Source: Flavobacteriales bacterium | GTDB taxonomy: Bacteria > Bacteroidota > Bacteroidia > Flavobacteriales_F > PHOS-HE28 | Length of the DNA stretch: 64,000 bases | Assembly: GCA_020852835.1 (NCBI GenBank) | Contig: JADZAC010000037.1 | Coordinates: forward strand, 1 to 64,000 | Direction: 5' to 3' | Shown here: positions 15,353-24,657 of the stretch, piece by piece | How the letters are laid out: the number at the start of each line of letters is the position of its first letter | Numbering within the stretch: position 1 is the stretch's first letter | Program-made: the position numbers and the translations under genes | Notes under the pieces: generated by a model | What the model saw: the letters and a program-made list of their open reading frames with translations, nothing else | Database searches by the model: none | What the model was told of the DNA's origin: nothing

Positions 15353-17494
15353 ATGCGTGTATTGCTGCTTCTTATCGCCTTCATTGGATCCATTTCCGGC
15401 CTGCTAGGCCAAGTGGTATTCCAGAATGTCTCCACCACCGCCGGGTTGGACTACCAAGGCAGGTCGTTCGGTTCTTCCTGGGGAGATATCAACGGTGATG
15501 GGCATTTGGACATTTTCATGTCCTGCCACCAGAACAATGTCGCGGAAATGTTCAACCCGGGCGATACGATCCGGATCTTCCTGAACCTGGGCAATGGCCA
15601 GTTCGATGACGGGGCCTGTTTGTTGGATGATGGACACCGGTCCGATTTCCACGGAGGAGTGTACTTCGACCGTGAGAACGATGGCGATCAGGACATGCTG
15701 CTGCTGACGGGCGGAACCAAGAAAAACGTGTTCCTGCTCAATGATGGCACCAACCAGCTGATGGACCATGCGGAAGAACTGAACATTGACCTCAACAAGA
15801 GCCGTGGCAGGCAGAGCACGTTGATGGACATCAACAACGACGGCTTCACCGATGTGCTGGTCAATAACGACATCGTGAACAATCCGCTGGGCCACGGAAC
15901 GGTATGGATGAAATACGACGCCGATGCGGGATACGAAATAGCCACGGATGTGGGGGAAGTTGGGCCGCACAGCTGGGTGAGCACCATCTCGGACCTCGAC
16001 TTGGACGGCAAGAGCGACCTGATCGTTGTAAACTTTGACAGCCTGCGGCTCTTCAGTTTGTCGCAGACCGGTGTGTTCCAGTTGCAGAACCGGATCGATT
16101 ACACCAATATTTCGGACATCAGCGTGGCGGACTTCAACGGCGACCTGCTTCCGGACCTGTTCATTACCCGTAGCCTGCCGCTGGCCACCGACATCCAGCA
16201 GTTCAACGATTCCGCCATTCACGCCTCGTGCAACATGGAACTGGGCGAACCGCCCGGTGAGCTCAGTTTCAAGGCGGCATGCCCCCTGGAAGTTTCCCTC
16301 ATGACCCTGAGCACAGATAACTTCAACCTCAACATCGGCAACGACTCAACACAGGAGGTGTTGTCGATCTTGGGCCCGTTGTCCTTCACGTTGGATCCTG
16401 CCGACACCGCAGTCCATGGGTTCCCGAACATTGCCGCACTCCCCGTGGGCATGAACTGCTCCTTCGGCTACCTGCTGCCGGACAGTGTTTGGCAGATCAA
16501 ATTGGCCAACACCGGCCCTGGGGAGCGCTCGTTCATCCTGCAAGTGCTCTCCCAAGGCGCTCCCATCACCGAGTTCGCTTCCACGGGCACACCCACGCCC
16601 GGGGAAGAGTCGCGCAACAAATTGCTGCTCAACCAAGGCAATTTCCAGTTCGCCGAATCAACCGATCCGGCCTTCACCTTTGACGAGTTTTCCATGAACG
16701 TGACCTCCGGAGATTTCGACAACGATATGGACGTTGACCTGATCGTGGTTGAAACGGGACGAGCCAAAAACCGCCCGAACCACCTCTACGAGAATATTGG
16801 GAACGATCACTTTGTGGTGCATGAGAATGGTTGGGGGACCAAAGGTGATGTAGCGGGTATTGGCGATGCCGTAACCACTGCGGATTTCAACAATGACGGG
16901 TTCTTGGACCTGTTCGTAACCAACGGTTCCACCTCCTTTTTCCTGGACAGTGCCGGTATCGACCTTTACCAGAACCAGGGCAACAGCAACCATTGGCTCA
17001 CCCTGAAGCTGGAAGGCACCGCTTGCAATGTTGACGGCATCGGGGCGCAGGCCTTTGTATTGGCCGGAGGCGTTACGCAGGTGGCGCAGATGACGGCCGG
17101 CATACATGCGTCCAGCCAGGATGATCCGCGGCTGCATTTTGGCCTGGGTCCCCATACTGTGGCCGCCCAGGTTGTTGTGCGCTGGCCGAACGGTGTGGTG
17201 GATGCGCTGACCAGTGTGCCTGCCGACCAGTTCTTGACCGTTGTGGAAGGTGAACACCTGGTGACGGGGATCCCGGACCTGCCCTTCCCTTGGAATTCTC
17301 CCGGTAGGCCTGATGATACCCAATTGGACCATGTAGTAGTTCTTGATGCTTTGGGCAAGAACATCGGTCAATTCACCATGGGGGCATGGGAAAGCATGAC
17401 CCAAGGCAGGCAATTGGACGCCGGCCTGTACATCGTCACCTATTTCAACAAGGGGGGCGAGGTAATGGGCACGAAGAAGCTGGTTCAACCTTGA
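15353..17494 (+). CDS. secreted CRTAC1/FG-GAP repeat protein with T9SS sorting tail
   Basis: This 713-residue exported protein begins with a signal peptide (about 1-19, ending GLLGQ). It contains repeated FG-GAP/VCBS units with calcium-binding-like acidic loops (DINGDGHLDIF, DINNDGFTDVL, DLDLDGKSDLI, DFNGDLLPDLF, DFDNDMDVDLI, DFNNDGFLDLF), which fold as a beta-propeller. An ASPIC/UnbV segment follows (WLTLKLEGTACNVDGIGAQ to VRWPNGVVD), as in CRTAC1 proteins. The last about 60 residues (VVVLDALGKNIGQF to GTKKLVQP) look like a type A sorting domain for the type IX secretion system. It is likely on the cell surface or released. Ligand unknown. Confidence 0.88.
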   Translation: MRVLLLLIAFIGSISGLLGQVVFQNVSTTAGLDYQGRSFGSSWGDINGDGHLDIFMSCHQNNVAEMFNPGDTIRIFLNLGNGQFDDGACLLDDGHRSDFHGGVYFDRENDGDQDMLLLTGGTKKNVFLLNDGTNQLMDHAEELNIDLNKSRGRQSTLMDINNDGFTDVLVNNDIVNNPLGHGTVWMKYDADAGYEIATDVGEVGPHSWVSTISDLDLDGKSDLIVVNFDSLRLFSLSQTGVFQLQNRIDYTNISDISVADFNGDLLPDLFITRSLPLATDIQQFNDSAIHASCNMELGEPPGELSFKAACPLEVSLMTLSTDNFNLNIGNDSTQEVLSILGPLSFTLDPADTAVHGFPNIAALPVGMNCSFGYLLPDSVWQIKLANTGPGERSFILQVLSQGAPITEFASTGTPTPGEESRNKLLLNQGNFQFAESTDPAFTFDEFSMNVTSGDFDNDMDVDLIVVETGRAKNRPNHLYENIGNDHFVVHENGWGTKGDVAGIGDAVTTADFNNDGFLDLFVTNGSTSFFLDSAGIDLYQNQGNSNHWLTLKLEGTACNVDGIGAQAFVLAGGVTQVAQMTAGIHASSQDDPRLHFGLGPHTVAAQVVVRWPNGVVDALTSVPADQFLTVVEGEHLVTGIPDLPFPWNSPGRPDDTQLDHVVVLDALGKNIGQFTMGAWESMTQGRQLDAGLYIVTYFNKGGEVMGTKKLVQP

Positions 17495-17906
17495 ACCGGC
17501 TCGTGGAGCCCTGCCGAGTTGGCCGAAGTTGCGGGTGCTGCATGTACCGGCCAAGTACCGTACAGGGTGCAAGTTGAACATGCTACGAGGGCCTGTAAGG
17601 CGATAAGCTGACAGGTACGGCGGCGGCGCTGAAGAAAGCGGGCACCGATCAATGGAGCAGCAGGGTGCGGAAGTGCTCGGCTTGCTGCACGGCAAGGCGT
17701 GTTGTTCCATCCCCCCCCGGGCCAACCAAGATCGGAACTCGGTTGCTGTTTTCCAGCCTGTCTGCAGCGCCGCCGTTCGGGAACAGCGGGCCTGTAGTCA
17801 TTTCCCGGAAAGCCCGCCGGGGCCTACTCAGGTGCCCTGATCGGACCTGGGTACGGGGCTTCCGAGAACTTCCGTTGGCTCGTTGCGGCTGAAGAACGGG
17901 GAGCTG
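17495..17906. other. 412-bp intergenic region without recognised gene
   Basis: The region lies between the FG-GAP protein (+) and the end of tonB (-). Short open frames here have no recognisable product or family motif. A C-run of eight occurs near 17712. I see no clear terminator, promoter or repeat shared with other parts of the window. Confidence 0.6.
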
Positions 17907-18755
17907 CTACTTCAGTTTGAAGTCCACCGGAATGGTGAAGCGCACCTTCACGGGCTTGCCGTTCATTTTGCCCGGGCTCCATTTGGGCATGGACTTTACG
18001 GCGCGCACAGCTTCCTTGTCCAGACCAGGGCTTACGCCCCGGCGCACCTTCACGTCGGAGATATCGCCGTCCCGTTCCACCACGAACTCCACGAACACCT
18101 TGCCTTGGATCCCGGCGTCGAACTCCATGTCCGGATACTTCGTGTTGTTCTGCAGGTACTGGTACATTTTGGCCATGCCTCCGGGGAATTCCGGCTGCTC
18201 CTGCACAGCGGCCAGGTCAAAGGCCTCTTCTTCCACGGGCGGGGGCGGGGGCGGGGGCGCGTCGATCTTTTGGCCTTCCTGCGTGGTGGTGCTTGCCGTG
18301 GTTTCGCTGAGGTCCTCCTGGGTGGGGGGCGGCTCTTCCACAGGCTCGTCCGAGGCTTCCACGGCCACGAACTGCACGGTTTCGATCTGGGGCTGGGGAG
18401 GAGGGATCACCTCCGGGGGAGGAGGAGGTTCTTCCGGTTTGTTTTCCTCGATGAAATTGTCCAGGTTCACTTCCACGATCTGCACCTTTTCCGCAGCTTC
18501 CTCCTTGGGCCCGAGCTTGGAGAGGGCGTAGGGGGTGCCAACGACCACGCCAAAGAGCACGATGGCGCCCACCATGGCCCAGCCCAAGCGCCGGGTGTAG
18601 TCCGTGCGCAATTCGTAGGCGCCATAGGCCTTGTTGCGGTTGGCGAAGATCAACTCGTTGCGCGTGCCCTGCAACAGGTTCATCCACGAGGTATCGAAAG
18701 TGAGCAGCACGCTCAGCAGCACCAGTAGCGCAACGAGGATCACGTAGGCCATCAT
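17907..18755 (-). CDS. tonB: energy transducer TonB
   Basis: TonB couples the proton motive force from ExbB/ExbD to outer-membrane TonB-dependent receptors. The 282 residues have a membrane segment (about 52-72) after a cytoplasmic stretch, a periplasmic Pro/Glu-rich linker (EENKPEEPPPPPEVIPPP), and a C-terminal TonB domain (YPDMEFDAGIQGKVFVEFVV to FTIPVDFKLK). A first hydrophobic helix at the N-terminus and the GAYELRTDYTRRLG segment are features of the Bacteroidota TonB type. It is the last gene of exbB-exbD-exbD-tonB, 2 bp after exbD. A related TonB is at 54502-55359. Confidence 0.92.
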   Translation of the reverse strand: MMAYVILVALLVLLSVLLTFDTSWMNLLQGTRNELIFANRNKAYGAYELRTDYTRRLGWAMVGAIVLFGVVVGTPYALSKLGPKEEAAEKVQIVEVNLDNFIEENKPEEPPPPPEVIPPPQPQIETVQFVAVEASDEPVEEPPPTQEDLSETTASTTTQEGQKIDAPPPPPPPVEEEAFDLAAVQEQPEFPGGMAKMYQYLQNNTKYPDMEFDAGIQGKVFVEFVVERDGDISDVKVRRGVSPGLDKEAVRAVKSMPKWSPGKMNGKPVKVRFTIPVDFKLK

Positions 18756-18757
18756 GC

Positions 18758-19384
18758 TCAGAATTTGAGTTTTTCGGCGTCGATCATCAACCGCTCCTCG
18801 GGCTTGATCGTGTCCTGCACCGCGAATTTGCCAATGCCGCTGATGTCCATCTCGTCCACCATGTCGATCATGTTGCGGTATTTGGCATCCACATCGGGCT
18901 TGATGATCACGAACAATGCTTCGGGCTTCTTTTCAACGTTGTTCCGCAGCGAATCGTAGGCCAGCTTGTCGATCTCGTCGGCATTGTATCGGCGCTTCAG
19001 CTCCTGCACCTGCTCAAAGGTGGAGCGGTTCTCTTCGATGAGCAGCTTGGTGATCTGGCTGAAGTCCGTGCGGCTCAACTGTGTTTCTCCGGGTTTCAGG
19101 GCGTCGCGGTAGTACAGGATCTGGTCGTCCTTGGTGAGGAACACGGTCAATGCGTTGTTGACCTTGTCCAACGCCTTCTGTTGTTGGTCCTCCTGCGGCA
19201 CCGGGAAGGTAAGCTGCAGGGTGGACGGCTTGTACATGGTGGTGGTGAGGATGAAGAAGGTGAGCAGCAGGAAGGCCAGGTCCACCATCGGGGTCATGTC
19301 GATGTGGGTGCTGCCCTTTTTGGCGCGCTTCTTCTGGTGCCGTCCTCCGCCACCTCCACCGTCTCCTTGTTGTACTTCTGCCAT
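18758..19384 (-). CDS. exbD: biopolymer transporter ExbD (second copy)
   Basis: ExbD is the proton-channel partner of ExbB in the TonB motor. The 208 residues show a Gly/Lys-rich N-terminus, then DMTPMVDLAFLLLTFFILTT, the single membrane helix with the conserved Asp that conducts protons. The periplasmic domain that follows is longer than in proteobacterial ExbD (about 140). Two tandem ExbD genes are usual in Bacteroidota and may form a heterodimer. It sits between the other exbD (65 bp upstream) and tonB (2 bp downstream). Confidence 0.92.
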   Translation of the reverse strand: MAEVQQGDGGGGGGRHQKKRAKKGSTHIDMTPMVDLAFLLLTFFILTTTMYKPSTLQLTFPVPQEDQQQKALDKVNNALTVFLTKDDQILYYRDALKPGETQLSRTDFSQITKLLIEENRSTFEQVQELKRRYNADEIDKLAYDSLRNNVEKKPEALFVIIKPDVDAKYRNMIDMVDEMDISGIGKFAVQDTIKPEERLMIDAEKLKF

Positions 19385-19449
19385 GGTGCTTACTGGTCAG
19401 TGCTGCCGATGTTCGCTCCCGGGTTCAAACACGCTGTACACGCGTGGCG

Positions 19450-20103
19450 TCATTTGGTTGAAGAGGTTGCCGCCATGCGGCTTTCCTCCAGGTTGGTGAT
19501 CATCTTGAAGCGGTTGATCTTCACGGTGGGGCTTTGGAAGATCTTGATCACCTTGTTCATCACGGCGTAGTCCGTGTTGCCGTCGCCCTTGAGGGCCACA
19601 ATGGGGTTCTTTCCATCGGCTCCGCTGCTGAAGATCAGCTGGGTTACCCGGATCCAGTTCAACAGTTCGTTGTTGGTGCTGTCGATGGGGATGCCCTTGG
19701 AGCGTTGGTCCACTTGGCGCCGTTCGCCGGCGGATTCCAAGGCGAGGTAGCTGGGAAGCTGTTGCATGGGGATGCCGATGGCGCCTAAGTTGACGAAGCG
19801 CTGTTCCGCTTCAGGGGTGAAGGTCACCTTGTACCGGTTGCCCATCTCCTTGATCACCTCGCGGCGCACCTTCTTATCGGTGAAGTCCCAATACACGCGG
19901 CCCGCGCTGTCCACCACCACGGTCATCAGGTTTTCGGTGGGGATGGCCGATTGGCTGCGGCTGCTGGGGATGTCCACCACCACGGCTTCCTCAGGCCGGA
20001 ATTGTGCGGTGAGCATGAAGAAGGTGACCAACAGAAAGCCCAAGTCCACCAGCGGCGTCATATCCATCGCCGGGCTGGACCGGGGCATCTTGATCTTGGA
20101 CAT
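19450..20103 (-). CDS. exbD: biopolymer transporter ExbD (first copy)
   Basis: This is the first ExbD-like protein of the operon, 217 residues. Near the N-terminus AMDMTPLVDLGFLLVTFFMLTAQF is the transmembrane helix with the conserved Asp. The periplasmic part includes a segment (TVVVDSAGRVYWDFTDKKV) resembling the ExbD/TolR core with an insertion of about 50 residues after it. It differs strongly from the downstream ExbD, so the two are old paralogues, not a recent duplication. It follows exbB by 47 bp. Confidence 0.92.
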   Translation of the reverse strand: MSKIKMPRSSPAMDMTPLVDLGFLLVTFFMLTAQFRPEEAVVVDIPSSRSQSAIPTENLMTVVVDSAGRVYWDFTDKKVRREVIKEMGNRYKVTFTPEAEQRFVNLGAIGIPMQQLPSYLALESAGERRQVDQRSKGIPIDSTNNELLNWIRVTQLIFSSGADGKNPIVALKGDGNTDYAVMNKVIKIFQSPTVKINRFKMITNLEESRMAATSSTK

Positions 20104-20150
20104 GGTGCTTTAGCTTGTTTCGTTGGATCGGTTCCTTGGCGGACGGGGGC

Positions 20151-20963
20151 TTACTTATGGTTGGCCAAGGTTTGGCTTACGCTGAAGCCGGCCTCGTCGA
20201 TCCCGTGGGTAATGCCGTCGATCTTGGTGCTGAAGTAGTTGAACATGATGATGGCAATGGCCGATCCGGAGATACCGAGGGCGGTGTTGATCAGGGCCTC
20301 GGAAATACCGGTGGAAAGGGCCGTGGCATCGGGCGCACCGGCGGTGGCCATCGCGCTGAATGCACGGATCATGCCCAGCACGGTACCGATCAGGCCCAAC
20401 AGAGTGCTCACGCTGGCGCAGGTGGAGATGATCACCAGGTTTTTGCTCAACATGGGCAGCTCCAGTGCGGTGGCTTCCTCGATCTCCTGCTTCACGGTAT
20501 TGATGCGCGTTTCCTTGTCCAGCGCCGAGTCGTTCATCACCGTCTGGTATTTCACCAATCCGCTGCGCATCACATTGGCCACACTGCCCTGCTGCTCGTC
20601 GCACACGGTCATGGCTTCGTCCACGCGGTCGCTGGCCAACAGCTGGCGCACGTTGTGCAGGAACTCGTCCACGCGGCCCTTTCCGGTGGCGCGGCTCAGG
20701 GTGATGAAGCGCTCAATGGAGAAGATGATCACCAGCAACAGCACGGTGGTCAGGATGGGCACGATAAAACCGCCCTTGTGGATCAGGCCGAAGGTATGCG
20801 CGGGGTTCTCTGCCACCGGGTGCCCGTGCACCGGATCGCCGCCTTCAAAGTTTGCAGGGTCGCCAAGCACCATGGTGTAGAACAGGATGCTGGCACCGAG
20901 TGCCAAGGGAAAGGCCAAGGCCACGAACAGGCTGGACAACTTTCCGGATTTGCTTGCGCTCAT
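20151..20963 (-). CDS. exbB: MotA/TolQ/ExbB proton channel family protein
   Basis: This is the stator subunit of the TonB energy-coupling complex, 270 residues. Membrane helices are at about 15-33, 70-90 and a C-terminal pair; the family signature lies in the C-terminal part (LVIISTCASVSTLLGLIGTVLGMIRAF and the following helix with ISEALINTALGISGSAIAIIMFN). It is the first gene of exbB-exbD-exbD-tonB. A promoter is seen about 86 bp upstream. Together the operon would energise import across the outer membrane. Confidence 0.93.
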   Translation of the reverse strand: MSASKSGKLSSLFVALAFPLALGASILFYTMVLGDPANFEGGDPVHGHPVAENPAHTFGLIHKGGFIVPILTTVLLLVIIFSIERFITLSRATGKGRVDEFLHNVRQLLASDRVDEAMTVCDEQQGSVANVMRSGLVKYQTVMNDSALDKETRINTVKQEIEEATALELPMLSKNLVIISTCASVSTLLGLIGTVLGMIRAFSAMATAGAPDATALSTGISEALINTALGISGSAIAIIMFNYFSTKIDGITHGIDEAGFSVSQTLANHK

Positions 20964-21048
20964 GAATGAAGGGTTTCGTTTTTGAGTTCGGCACGTTGGC
21001 TATTTCGCAGGTCGGTCAGGGCTGTGGATCGTATGGCCCCGGGGGGCA

Positions 21049-21078
21049 CAAACATAGGAAGATCATCTTTTCAACAAC
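21049..21078 (-). promoter_or_regulatory. promoter of the exbB-exbD-exbD-tonB operon
   Basis: The minus strand reads TATGTTTG (21056-21049), an exact TAnnTTTG match, with GTTG at 21078-21075, 18 bp upstream. Start of transcription would leave a leader of about 80 nt before exbB. Confidence 0.5.
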
Positions 21079-21317
21079 CCTTTCAGGGTAACATTCTGCA
21101 AAGGAAGGCGACTGCATTCGGCTGCCTTGGGGAAACGGCCTCCGGTCTTGATCCTTGCCCGGCAGACTGCCCTCGGCCGGGGAACGGGCGGAAGAGCACG
21201 GGCAACGGCAGTTATTGGGCAGCAAGTGCCGGGCCGTCTTGGGCGCTCAGGGGGAGTTCAGGAAACGGGAATCCAAGATTGCGGAAATATGTATATGGAA
21301 GAAGATTACATGTAAAA

Positions 21318-21325
21318 TAAATTTG
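21318..21325 (+). promoter_or_regulatory. -7 promoter element of the pirin gene
   Basis: TAAATTTG matches TAnnTTTG and lies 20 bp before the ATG at 21346 in an AT-rich pocket. No clear -33 element was found. Confidence 0.5.
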
Positions 21326-21345
21326 CAGTCACAACGCGGGAACAA

Positions 21346-22089
21346 ATGGGCACCACGACAGATGTGATCAGCACCGTACTGCACAAAGCAGGCGATCGCG
21401 GCCATGCCGACCATGGCTGGCTGCAGGCCAGGCACTCGTTCAGCTTCGCCGGGTGGTACAACCCGGAGCGCATGCATTTTGGCGCGCTGCGGGTACTGAA
21501 TGACGACACCATTGCGGCAGGCCAAGGCTTCGGCACCCACCCGCACGACAATATGGAGATCATCACCGTGGTGACCGAAGGCGCCTTGGAACACCGGGAC
21601 AGCATGGGCAACCAGGGCATCATCCGGGCAGGTGAGGTGCAGGTGATGAGCGCCGGCACCGGTGTGCAACACAGTGAATTCAATGCGGACAAACATCGGC
21701 GCACGCGGCTGTTCCAGATCTGGATCTTTCCGCGCCAGCGGGGCGCAGCGCCCCGCTACCAGCAGATCGCCCTCGATCCGCAACAAGGCACCGGCCGGTT
21801 CCAGCAGCTCGTATCACCGGATCCCGGTGATGCCGGGGCCTGGATCGGCCAGGACGCATGGCTCCACCTGGGCAAGTTCACCAAGGCGCAAACCGAGCGG
21901 TATCTGCTGCGGCGCCCGGGCAATGGACTTTACGCCATGGTTGTCGCCGGCAGTGCCACCATCGCGGGCAACGTGCTGGGCGAACGTGATGCCGTGGGCA
22001 TCAGCGGGCTGCAAACGGTGGAAATGCACATCGGGGCCGAAGGGGCCGAACTGCTTTTGATCGATGTGCCCATGGAGGCCGGCCACTGA
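21346..22089 (+). CDS. pirin family protein
   Basis: The product is a 247-residue bicupin. The N-terminal cupin carries RHSFSFAGWYNPERMHFGALRVLNDD, FGTHPHDNMEIITVV (His-x-His and Glu metal ligands) and GTGVQHSEFN, which are pirin signatures. The C-terminal cupin (from about 150) is degenerate, as in most pirins. Bacterial pirins have been linked to quercetinase activity and redox regulation; which applies here cannot be told. The gene is followed 39 bp later by yceI-like and probably shares its transcript. Confidence 0.93.
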   Translation: MGTTTDVISTVLHKAGDRGHADHGWLQARHSFSFAGWYNPERMHFGALRVLNDDTIAAGQGFGTHPHDNMEIITVVTEGALEHRDSMGNQGIIRAGEVQVMSAGTGVQHSEFNADKHRRTRLFQIWIFPRQRGAAPRYQQIALDPQQGTGRFQQLVSPDPGDAGAWIGQDAWLHLGKFTKAQTERYLLRRPGNGLYAMVVAGSATIAGNVLGERDAVGISGLQTVEMHIGAEGAELLLIDVPMEAGH

Positions 22090-22128
22090 ACCACTCGCCA
22101 ATTCAACAACGCCAATTCAACAACACCA

Positions 22129-22683
22129 ATGAACACTGCAGAAACCGCCACGGGCGTAAAATGGACCATTGATCCCGCGCACAGCGAGATCCAATTCAAA
22201 GTGAAGCACATGATGATCTCCACGGTGACGGGGAGCTTCGGAAGATTCACCGCCGATGTAGAGGCCGACGGGGATGACCTGAGCCAGGCCAAAGTCCGGT
22301 TCCAAGCGGAGGTGGACAGCATTGACACGGGCAACGCCAACCGCGACAACCACCTGAAGAGCACGGATTTTTTCAGCGGAGGCCGGCATCCGCAGATCCT
22401 CTTCACCTCAACGGGCAGCAAGTCCGTGGACGGCGATGGAAGTTGGACGCTGTACGGCGACCTCACCATGAACGGGATCACCAAGCCCGTGGCACTGGAC
22501 GTGGAATGGGGCGGCGTGATGAAGGACCCGTACGGCAACACCAAAGCCGGTGTGAGCATCCACGGCAAGGTGAACCGGAAGGACTGGGGCATCAATTGGA
22601 ATGCGGCGTTGGAAGCAGGTGGCTTGATGGTGAGCGATGAAGTACGCATTGCCTGCGAAGTGCAGTTGGTGAAGCAGGGCTGA
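22129..22683 (+). CDS. YceI family protein
   Basis: This 184-residue protein has the YceI lipocalin-like beta-barrel fold, which binds polyisoprenoid or other amphiphilic lipids. The opening WTIDPAHSEIQFKVKHMMISTVTGSFGRF is the family signature, with DSIDTGNANRDNHLKSTDFF and the final KDWGINWNAALEAGGLMVSDEV. I see no signal peptide, so unlike E. coli YceI it appears cytoplasmic. Just before it, a roughly 15-bp sequence based on AATTCAACAACNCC is repeated twice (22098-22127). A terminator hairpin follows 20 bp after the stop. Confidence 0.93.
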   Translation: MNTAETATGVKWTIDPAHSEIQFKVKHMMISTVTGSFGRFTADVEADGDDLSQAKVRFQAEVDSIDTGNANRDNHLKSTDFFSGGRHPQILFTSTGSKSVDGDGSWTLYGDLTMNGITKPVALDVEWGGVMKDPYGNTKAGVSIHGKVNRKDWGINWNAALEAGGLMVSDEVRIACEVQLVKQG

Positions 22684-22703
22684 GCATTGGGCCCTGTGGT
22701 GAC

Positions 22704-22730
22704 GGAAAGCCCGGCATGCCCGGGCTTTCC
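22704..22730 (+). terminator. terminator after the YceI gene
   Basis: GGAAAGCCCGG pairs with CCGGGCTTTCC around a 5-base loop, followed by TGTTG. The stem is perfect but the T-run is short. Confidence 0.65.
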
Positions 22731-22817
22731 TGTTGATGCCAACGGACATCCGCTGCCGGCATCCGGGGCGCACCCTCCCCTTTGCCCGCTCCTTGGGCCT
22801 GTGCGCGGGTCCACATC

Positions 22818-22825
22818 TACTTTTG
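22818..22825 (+). promoter_or_regulatory. -7 promoter element of uvrC
   Basis: TACTTTTG matches TAnnTTTG and ends 8 bp before the uvrC ATG, implying a leaderless or almost leaderless transcript. TTGG at 22793-22796 lies about 21 bp upstream as a possible -33 element. Confidence 0.55.
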
Positions 22826-22833
22826 TTTTCCCC

Positions 22834-24657
22834 ATGTCGGAACCCTTGGACGTACGCGAAAAAGTGCGGCTGCTGCCCCACAAGCCCGGCGTGTACCAGT
22901 TCTTCGACGCCGACGGAAAGATCCTCTACGTGGGCAAGGCCACCAGCCTGCGCAGCCGCGTGGGCAGCTACTTCGCCAAGGACCACCCCGACGGCAAGAC
23001 GCGCGTGCTGGTGCGCAAGATCGCCGACCTGCGCACCATCATCACCGAAACGCCCTACGACGCCCTGTTGCTGGAGAACTCGCTGATCAAGGAGTACCAG
23101 CCGCGCTACAACATTATGCTGCGCGACGACAAGAGCTACCCGTGGATCCGCATTCGCAATGAGCACTACCCGCGGATCGAGGGCATGCGCAACCCCGTGG
23201 ACGACGGCTCGGAATACATCGGCCCCTTCGCCAGCGTTCGTTCCATGCGCACCGCGCTGAAGCTCGTGCACCAGCTGTACAAGCTGCGCACCTGCAACTA
23301 CGACCTCAGCCCGGAGAACGTGGCCAAGGGGAAGTACAAGCGCTGCCTGGAGTGGCACATGGGCAACTGCCGCGGCCCGTGCGAGGGTTTGCAGAGCGAA
23401 GAAGATTACGATGCCAACGTGGCTTTGGCCCGGCAGGTGGTGAAGGGCCGCATCGGCGGCGTAGTGAAGCTGCTGAAGGAACGCATGCACGAACATGCTG
23501 AAAAGCTGGAGTTCGAAGAAGCTGAAGAAGCCCGCCAACAGATCGCGCTGCTCGAGGGCTACCAGGCGCGCAGCACCGTGGTAAGCCCCACCGTGGGCGA
23601 TGTGGACGTCTTCGCCTTGGCGCGCAATTCCTCCAGCACCTTCGTCAACTACATGCGCGTGATCGACGGCGCCATCGTGCACGGCATTACGGTGGAAATG
23701 AAGCGGCGGCTGGACGAGCCCGACGAGGAAGTGCTTCAGTACGCCATCGCCGAACTGCGACAGCGCTTCCGCAGCAACGCACCCGAGGCCATCGTGCCCA
23801 TGGAGCCCGGCATCGAAATGCCCGGACTCGGCTTCACCGTGCCACAGCGTGGCGACAAGAAGCACCTGCTGGAAATGGGCGAACGCAACGCGCAGTACTT
23901 CATGCTGGAGAAGCAGAAGCAGGAAAGCCTGGTGGACCCCGAGGCCGCCACGGACCGCATCCTGGAGCAGATGAAACAGGACCTGCGCCTCAGCGAATTG
24001 CCGCGCCACATCGAGTGCTTCGACAACAGCAACACCCAAGGCACGGATCCGGTGAGCGCCTGCGTGGTGTTCAAGAACGCCAAGCCCAGCAAGAAGGATT
24101 ACCGCCACTTCAACATCCGCACGGTGGAAGGCCCGGATGATTTTGCCAGCATGGAGGAGGCGGTTGAGCGGCGCTTCGCGCGACTGGTCACCGAAGGGGA
24201 ACCACTGCCGCAATTGGTGGTGATCGACGGCGGCAAGGGCCAGCTGCACGCCGCCATGAACGTTTTTGACCGCTTGGGCTTGCGCGGCAAGGTGGCGCTA
24301 CTGGGAATCGCCAAGCGCCTGGAGGAACTCTACTTCCCCGATGATCCCGCGCCGCTCCACATCGACAAGCGCAGCACCACCTTGCGCGTGATCCAACAGA
24401 TGCGCGACGAGGCCCACCGCTTCGGCATCACCCACCACAGGGGCAAGCGCAGCAAGCGCATCGTGAAGACCGGCCTGGAGGAGATCGCGGGCATCGGCCC
24501 GGCCACGGCGCAAAAACTGCTCCAGCGCTTCGGCTCCATCAAGGGTATCCGCGAGGCAACGCGAGCGGACGTGGAGGCGGAAGTGGGGGAGAAGAAGGCG
24601 GGGGTGGTGCTGAAGGGGATTGCAGCACTACCTTTGAACAACAACGCGGCCGAATGA
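22834..24657 (+). CDS. uvrC: excinuclease ABC subunit C
   Basis: UvrC makes both incisions around DNA lesions in nucleotide excision repair. The ATG at 22834 gives 607 residues, normal for the family. Domains in order: GIY-YIG nuclease (KPGVYQFFDADGKILYVGKA from about residue 13), a Cys-rich cluster, UVR motif that binds UvrB (about 215-250, VKLLKERMHEHAEKLEFEEAE), RNase H-like endonuclease (IECFDNSNTQG with catalytic Asp), and C-terminal helix-hairpin-helix (LEEIAGIGPATAQKLLQRFG). Its stop overlaps the start of a small antitoxin gene by 4 bp. Confidence 0.98.
   Translation: MSEPLDVREKVRLLPHKPGVYQFFDADGKILYVGKATSLRSRVGSYFAKDHPDGKTRVLVRKIADLRTIITETPYDALLLENSLIKEYQPRYNIMLRDDKSYPWIRIRNEHYPRIEGMRNPVDDGSEYIGPFASVRSMRTALKLVHQLYKLRTCNYDLSPENVAKGKYKRCLEWHMGNCRGPCEGLQSEEDYDANVALARQVVKGRIGGVVKLLKERMHEHAEKLEFEEAEEARQQIALLEGYQARSTVVSPTVGDVDVFALARNSSSTFVNYMRVIDGAIVHGITVEMKRRLDEPDEEVLQYAIAELRQRFRSNAPEAIVPMEPGIEMPGLGFTVPQRGDKKHLLEMGERNAQYFMLEKQKQESLVDPEAATDRILEQMKQDLRLSELPRHIECFDNSNTQGTDPVSACVVFKNAKPSKKDYRHFNIRTVEGPDDFASMEEAVERRFARLVTEGEPLPQLVVIDGGKGQLHAAMNVFDRLGLRGKVALLGIAKRLEELYFPDDPAPLHIDKRSTTLRVIQQMRDEAHRFGITHHRGKRSKRIVKTGLEEIAGIGPATAQKLLQRFGSIKGIREATRADVEAEVGEKKAGVVLKGIAALPLNNNAAE

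Larger units (their letters stand above)
20964..21345. other. 382-bp divergent intergenic region
   Basis: This region separates exbB (-) from the pirin gene (+). Promoters are proposed for both directions (21049-21078 minus, 21318-21325 plus). The last 60 bp are AT-rich compared with the surroundings. No gene is recognised. Confidence 0.6.

Noticed and set aside
17652-17840. Small plus-strand frames in the gap before tonB
   Set aside because: The encoded text is low in protein-like patterns, overlaps other frames equally well and has no family motif.
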